From positions 371,665-435,664 of the forward strand of contig NW_020290004.1 of the NCBI RefSeq assembly GCF_003144195.1: 64,000 bases of DNA, in the 5' to 3' direction. The notes beneath the pieces are model-generated. The model saw nothing but the letters and a program-made list of their open reading frames with translations, was not told the DNA's origin and searched no databases. The position numbers and the translations under genes were made by a program. Position 1 is the stretch's first letter. The number at the start of each line of letters is the position of its first letter. This stretch comes from Ceraceosorus guamensis (Eukaryota; Basidiomycota; Exobasidiomycetes; Ceraceosorales; Ceraceosoraceae). Below are positions 58,523 through 64,000 of this stretch, in pieces.

Positions 58523-61500
58523 ATGCACCCCAGTCGTGTAAGCTTCTCGCTGCTTCCCTCTACTGCCATCTGCACCGCCTCATCAGCATCTCGCATCTGG
58601 GCGCAAAGGATCACTGCAGCGGCACCTGTTAGATCTGCTCCCTCACGTCGGAACCAGCTTCATCTCAAGTTCCGCACCGCATCATTGCATACAAGTACTC
58701 GCGTCAAGGTGCATATTCCTCCAAATACGCATCGGCCCGCCTCTGCTGTGCTTGGAAGCCCCAGCGCAATGCCAGCTCTCAAGTCCATCACTCCCTTTCC
58801 GGTCGAGGGACTGCTCCCCAAGGAGACGACTCAAGCCAAGTCTTTCCTGGAGAAGTTTCCCAAATATGATGGGCGCGGCGTGAGGGTGGCGATCCTCGAC
58901 ACGGGTGTGGATCCAGCAGCCAAAGGTCTCGAAGGCAAGGTTGTGGATGTCATCGATTGCAGTGAGTAGTCGGAGCCAGTAAGTGAGAAGCGATAGCAAA
59001 TAGTCAGCCCTGATCACTGCCTCATCTCTTGATACTGCAGCTGGCTCTGGTGACACTTCCCTCGAAGCTGTCAAGCCCTCGCCAGATGCGCCGTCCGACA
59101 AGATTGGTCTCAAATCGCCTACCACTGGGCGCGCGCTGCTAGTCAGCTCATCCCTCACGAATCCATCTGGCAAGTGGTTTGTCGGCACCAAGCCGGCATA
59201 CGAATTCTGGCCAAAAGATCTCATCGCGAGGCGCAAGTCTGAGCGTCGCAAGGAGTGGGATGTCGAGCAGGAGAAGCTGCGCGCGTGTGTCCAGTTCGAA
59301 TTGAACCGGCTCTCCAACGGCCCTGCCCAGGGTGTACCCACCGGCTCTGAAAATGCTGAGCAGACGCAGACTGAAGACAAGGATACCGAAGCGAAGAGAG
59401 TTGACTTGGAAGCGCAGCAGCGAGCTTCCGCCAAAGTTGAGCTGACTGCGCAGCTCGAGGTGCTCAAGGATCTCGCCACAACCTACTCGGATCCAGGACC
59501 CATCATCGAAGTCGTGGCGTGGCATGATGGCAAAAATTGGCGCGCTGTCGTCGAAGGTGCGGAGGGCTCCGCTTGGGACCCCTCACAAGGTCTCCATCCC
59601 GACCGTCTCAAGAAACTTGAAGACAGTACGCTGGACTTCTCGGCCAGACCAGCACTGACCGATTTCCACAAGGAGAGGCAGCATGACACATTTGGCCAGA
59701 TCGACCTGCTCACGTACAGCGTGAATTTCCTGTTCGAATCCCCGCCGCCCGAAAATGAGCAGGTCAAAGGAGATGCCCATGCGCCATCAGGCATCAGTCT
59801 CTGCGTGGTCAGTGGGTCGCATGGAACACACGTCGCCGGAATTGTCGGAGCCAAGCGGGATGATGATCCTGAGCAGAACGGAGGAGCTCCAGGCTGTGAG
59901 CTAGTCAGCTTGATGATCGGTGACGCTCGCTTGGGCTCGATGGAGACGCAGAAGGCCTTAGTACGGGCAGCCAGAGCTATTATCGACACCGGCTGCGCCG
60001 TGGCCAACATGTCCTTCGGCGAATCCGGCGTTTGGGGCGTAGACAACAAAGGCCTCTTCGCAGAGCAGCTGCGGGACATTGTCATCAGAGAGCATGATTG
60101 TCTGTTTGTTTCGAGCGCTGGCAACTCTGGCCCTGCGCTCAGTACACTTGGCCAGCCGGCCGGAACGACTTCGGGTGTTATCACTGTCGGCGCGTATGTC
60201 GACGCTGGCTCGATGCTAAAGGCGGAGTACGCCCTTTTGGAAGATGGGATCAAAAGCAGCACCACAACCTGGTGCTCCAGAGGCCCTGTTGCCGACGGTG
60301 ACTTAGGCGTGGACACGTACGCGCCGGGTGCGGCAATCACCTGCATTCCGAGATACTGTCTTCAGAGCACCATGCTGGCCAATGGTGAGCGCCGCCTATG
60401 AGTTCATTTTTCTAGCTCGCACTCTAACCTCCCTTTGATGTCCACGCCAGGCACTTCAATGGCTTCTCCAAGCGCAGCGGGCGCCTTGTGTAAGCATTCA
60501 TGAGAGCCATGGGAGCAAATTTCAGTCAGCTGCTAATTCTTGCTCCACACTTCGTAGCCCTTATCGTCTCCGGCTTGCTAGCAGAAGGCACCAAATTCTC
60601 TGCCGCTCGCATCACCAAAGCCTTGCGCGCAAGCAACAAGGATGTACGCGATGACCTGGGTGTAGGCTTCATCCAAGTCGAAAAGCTCTGGTCGCATCTG
60701 CAAGATCTCAAAGACGACCCTGTTGCAGATGCAGAGTGGCGTGTGGCAGTGACTCCCGCTGGCAAGCCACCTGGACGTGCTGGAACTGATTTGCGGGGCA
60801 TCTATCTGCGAGATGAGGCTCAGACGCAAGGCTTGAGTCAGTTTACTCTGACTGCAACGCCCACATTTGGACCTCGCGAGACCCAGCGCTCCTACGAGCT
60901 GCAAGTGCCGGCTGCGATCGTCAGTACGGCACCATGGGTCACCACTACTGAGCACGTGTGGATCGGAAGCAAGGGCCGAGGTTTCGAAGTGAGGGTGGAC
61001 TGCTCCGACCTCGAGGCTGGCAAGCTCCACACTGCGCGCGTAGAAGGTTGGGACACCAAAACCGGGCGACTCCTCTTTGACGCTCCGGTCACCGTCACCA
61101 AGCCGCTGCCTCCCAACCCTACTGTGGTGCTCGAGAAAGTCAAATTGGATCACGGAAAGGTCGATCGGCGCTTCGTCTCTGTTCCTGCTGGAGCTACGTG
61201 GGCCGAGCTGAGCTTTCGGTCTGCCAAACATCATGTATCGGGCACAAGCGTACGCTTCTGGTACCATGGTGTGCAGGTGCTTCCACATGCTCGCTTGCCC
61301 GATGCTGAACAAGCCTACGTGCTGGCGCTCAACGAAGGCGAGCCAGTAACAAAAAAGTTTCCGATTGTCGGTGGACACACGATGGAGATGTGCTTGGCTC
61401 AATTCTGGTCTTCTGCTGCCGGCTTCGATTTGGACATCAAGATTGAGTTCCACGGCATCAACTTTGGCGCTGCAAAGACGCCTGGTCGGGACGAGACGAC

Positions 61501-63081
61501 CTTGGTTGGAGGACAAGGCATCGCTAGGTTGTCGTGCACCAGCAATGTGCGTATCGAGACTTTCAAGCCCAGCCTCTCATTCAACAAGGTCCGGACCTTT
61601 GTGCGACCCACGGCCTTTGAGCTGCGACCCCTGCTGGCGGCCCCCCGCGATACTCTGCCAGCGGGAGGGCAGATCAATGAGCTCGTTCTCACCTACCCGC
61701 TCGAGATCAAGGAAGACAAGGCGAAAGTCAGCTACGCTGTCCCTTTGTTCAACCACCTCTACGACTCGGCTGTGCCGATGCTCTCGCAGCTTTTTGACGG
61801 CAACAAGAAGCGAGTCGAATTTAACGATGTCTACAGCGGATCAAAGACGGTGGAGCTCCCGAAGGGAAACTACACACTCCAGGTGGAGCTCTTAAATCCT
61901 GATGTCAAGGTGCTGGAGAAGCTCAAGAATGCTACTCTGCGCGTTGACACCAACTTGGGCAAGGATGTTTCTTTGGACTTGTACGAGGATCATGTCGATC
62001 TTTTCGGCTCAGCCAAGCCCGCCACTTTCAACAACATCAAATTGCTCCGAGGCGAGAGGAAATTGCTCGTCATCGACACAAATTTGGAGGGCGATGCTGT
62101 GCCGAAGGGTGCTGAGCCTGGCGATATCCTGATTGGTCATGTCACTGCGAACGGTGGATCTGAGGGTCGCTCTGGCGAGCTTAGACTGGTTGTACCACCC
62201 ACTGCCAAAAAGCAGCAGCCTGACGAAGGTGTCAAGCTAAGCACGGAGAAGAAGCTCCCAGAGCTGTTGGCTGGCTTGCTAGAGAAGACTCCCGAGGCCG
62301 AAAAAGAGGCTTTTGCGGATCGTTTGCTGAAGGACTATCCTGACAATCTCGCTGTCCTCGTTGCGCGCCTCAAAGCCATTAGCAAACCAGACGAGAAAGA
62401 GAATGCTCCCAAGCTTCTCGAAGCGGCGAAGCTCATCCTAGACAACATTGACGAGCATGAAGTCTTGCTTCACATCGGCTCGAAGAAGATTCCGGTCGCT
62501 GAGCGCACCAAGGAGGAGAAGGAGCAGATCAAAGAGCTTGACGAGAAGAAGGACGCATACGTCTTGGCTCTGAATCGGTACGTGTGCTTCGCTCGTGATT
62601 AGGCACAATCGGCACGGCAACCGAGCTGACCTTCTTTGACCATCCTACGCAGCCAAACTCGCGCATTGCTAGCCCAATCGGCAGATCGTCCTTCTGCCGA
62701 ATTTGAGTCCGCATTCGCACAGTACAGACGGGTAGCCGATGAAAAGGACTCTGCCTTTGCTGTTGTGGCCACTTCGTGGCATGCAGGGCACAAGCGTTAC
62801 GGCAAAGCGTTGCAGCTTCTCCGAAAGGCTATCAAGGACTTTGGCGCAGGCACATCGAGCAATTTGGAAGAGCTCAACAAAGCTAGAGAGCTTGAAAGGT
62901 GAGAGCCATCAGGAGCAAGCGAGCAACCCCCTCGATTCGGTGCGCAGTGGTGCTTACCGAGCCGCTCACTTCTGGCACTCTTCACAGGACCTATCTACAA
63001 GCGCTCGATTGGACGCTCTGGTCTGCCAACGCCGACCGGTTCAAGGCACTTCAGAATCCCAAAATTTACAGCGGCTTTTGA
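58523..63081 (+). CDS. TPP2: Tripeptidyl-peptidase II
   Basis: Six exons: 58523-58961, 59041-60384, 60451-60489 (39 nt), 60558-62577, 62653-62898 and 62988-63081, giving 1393 residues. Subtilisin-type triad: Asp in [11 protein letters not shown] (~126), His in [12 protein letters not shown] (~410), Ser in [13 protein letters not shown] (~597, on the 39-nt exon), and oxyanion Asn in [10 protein letters not shown]. The long catalytic insert between Asp and His, and the large C-terminal b-sandwich/helical part ([37 protein letters not shown]), are TPP2 hallmarks. The enzyme forms giant cytosolic spindles that remove tripeptides from proteasome products. The start is uncertain. The conserved protein begins at [10 protein letters not shown] (58769), but an in-frame ATG at 58523 adds 82 residues rich in Arg/Ser/Ala and free of Asp/Glu, like a mitochondrial presequence. 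Confidence 0.94.
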
Positions 63082-63817
63082 GACGTGCAACGCGAGCTTG
63101 TACCTCTGTTACATGCTATCACATTCACATTGTCACCTACCCAGCAAACGGGCCTTGGTGTCATTCATGTGACGGTGTTTACATGCGTCTGCGCGTCGAA
63201 TATCCAGAACGACATCACCTGACGGGACCAGACGTTGTGCTTGAAAGCCGTCCTTCAAAGCTGCGGCAGAGACCTGCTGAAGTCGGCGTGTACGACTGCT
63301 CTGGCGCCTGACAACGATTCACTTGCTGCGGGCTTCATACTGGTCCAAGGCGAGCTATATTCAGGGTGTCTGCCTCTACGGGCTCGCTCTGCTCGATTTT
63401 ATGACTACTCACTGCACTTGGCCAAGCAGGGCTTTGGCTGAGAGACGGCAACGCTCACGACTCTTTGAGCGATCGCCTTCTCGTCCGTTGAGAAGAACAT
63501 GGAGCTTGCGCTCATCCCCATAGCCGGTTCTCGCAATGCCGCATCTCTCGATGGCGCGAATCTCACCTGTGCACCTAGCAGACGACGACTGCCTCTGCTC
63601 CGTCCCTCGTCGAAGGCGAGAGAATGTACGGATTGTGCACTTCTTCCGAATCTGCGGGCTTGTCGAGCTGGCGCATGCACGGCATGAAAGAGATCATCGG
63701 GCGTAGCAAACGCATGCTAGCTCGCCGCCCTCTTCGGTGGCTTCATCCACCCTCAGACCTGGCATTCTGACCTTCGTGAAACCTTGAGCGTTGACGCTGT
63801 CCACCACTTGCCTGATC
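63082..63817. other. Convergent intergenic region
   Basis: Between the 3' ends of TPP2 and the edge gene. Only short ORFs without support. Confidence 0.45.
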
Positions 63818-64000
63818 TCAACGAGCCAAGTGGCCCTTCGCAAGGAGATCCTGCAGCTTGACGAAGCCTTGCCAGCCCTCCGCTGTTGCGCCGGTCCCAT
63901 GCACATCGCCTCGATGCCTCACCTCAATTTCACCCGCCTTGGCAAAGCGCTTGCCAAAGATGAATGTCCAAGGGTAGCCCATCAGATCAGCTTCTGCAAG
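63818..64000 (-). CDS. Prolyl-tRNA synthetase, bacterial/mitochondrial type, C-terminal end
   Basis: Open frame entering from the right edge and ending at a TGA at 63818-63820, 60 codons in all. The residues LAEADLMGYPWTFIFGKRF, then AKAGEIEVRHRGD and EGWQGFVKLQDLLAKG, match the anticodon-binding domain end of bacterial-type class II prolyl-tRNA synthetases (pattern ADLIGYP...VVGK...GEVEVR.R). In fungi this is the nuclear-encoded mitochondrial ProRS (yeast Aim10). A GTGAGG string within it could be read as a donor, but the uninterrupted frame fits the family better. Only the tail is in the window, so a related class II synthetase cannot be fully excluded. Confidence 0.68.
   Translation of the reverse strand, partial: LAEADLMGYPWTFIFGKRFAKAGEIEVRHRGDVHGTGATAEGWQGFVKLQDLLAKGHLAR

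Overview
This 64 kb window is nuclear DNA from a filamentous or dimorphic fungus. It is most likely a basidiomycete, and the gene set and style point to Ustilaginomycotina, although no marker in the window proves this. Genes are dense and rich in introns. Introns are short (mostly 60-100 nt), with GTGAGT-like donors and CAG/TAG acceptors, often with a CTGAC-like branch point. CYP51, ALE1, PCF11, NOP56, RPN8, UBP14, DDI1 and TPP2 are all recognisable. No rRNA, tRNA, CRISPR array or intact transposon was found. Exon boundaries below were read by eye from splice signals and frame continuity. In nearly every gene the exon lengths sum to a whole number of codons.

Layout. 1-9.4 kb: the 3' part of an unknown Ser/Pro-rich gene, two coiled-coil proteins, and a BIM1/X325-like cell-surface protein. 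9.6-13.6 kb (minus): an unknown secreted protein and a VAMP7/Nyv1-type R-SNARE. 15.2-31 kb: PCF11 (mRNA 3' end formation), ERG11/CYP51 and ALE1 (ER sterol and phospholipid enzymes), a PITH-domain protein, NOP56 and a BMT5-like rRNA methyltransferase (ribosome biogenesis). 31-44 kb: UBP14, RPN8, an equilibrative nucleoside transporter, GPN1/NPA3 and DDI1. 45-54 kb is looser: a stand-alone condensation-domain acyltransferase with a clear TATA box, about 4 kb with almost no genes, and a DHA1-type MFS exporter. 54.9-63.1 kb: a secreted Kex2-processed repeat precursor, then tripeptidyl-peptidase II. At the right edge lies the C-terminal end of a bacterial-type (mitochondrial) prolyl-tRNA synthetase.

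The most interesting locus is 54910-57724. It encodes a signal peptide followed by a string of exons, seven of which in a row are symmetric (phase 1-1, each a multiple of 3 nt). At three junctions the Lys-Arg Kex2 site is split by the intron. Several of the released segments share a core resembling D-W-x-V-G-x-x-G-G-x-x-E-I-G. One exon carries a 90-bp, three-copy Gly-rich minisatellite. This looks like an exon-modular propeptide gene whose peptide repertoire could change by exon duplication or skipping without a frameshift.

Most other genes are housekeeping. Four of them (UBP14, RPN8, DDI1, TPP2) act in ubiquitin-proteasome or downstream peptide turnover. ERG11 and ALE1 are neighbouring ER-membrane lipid enzymes on the same strand.
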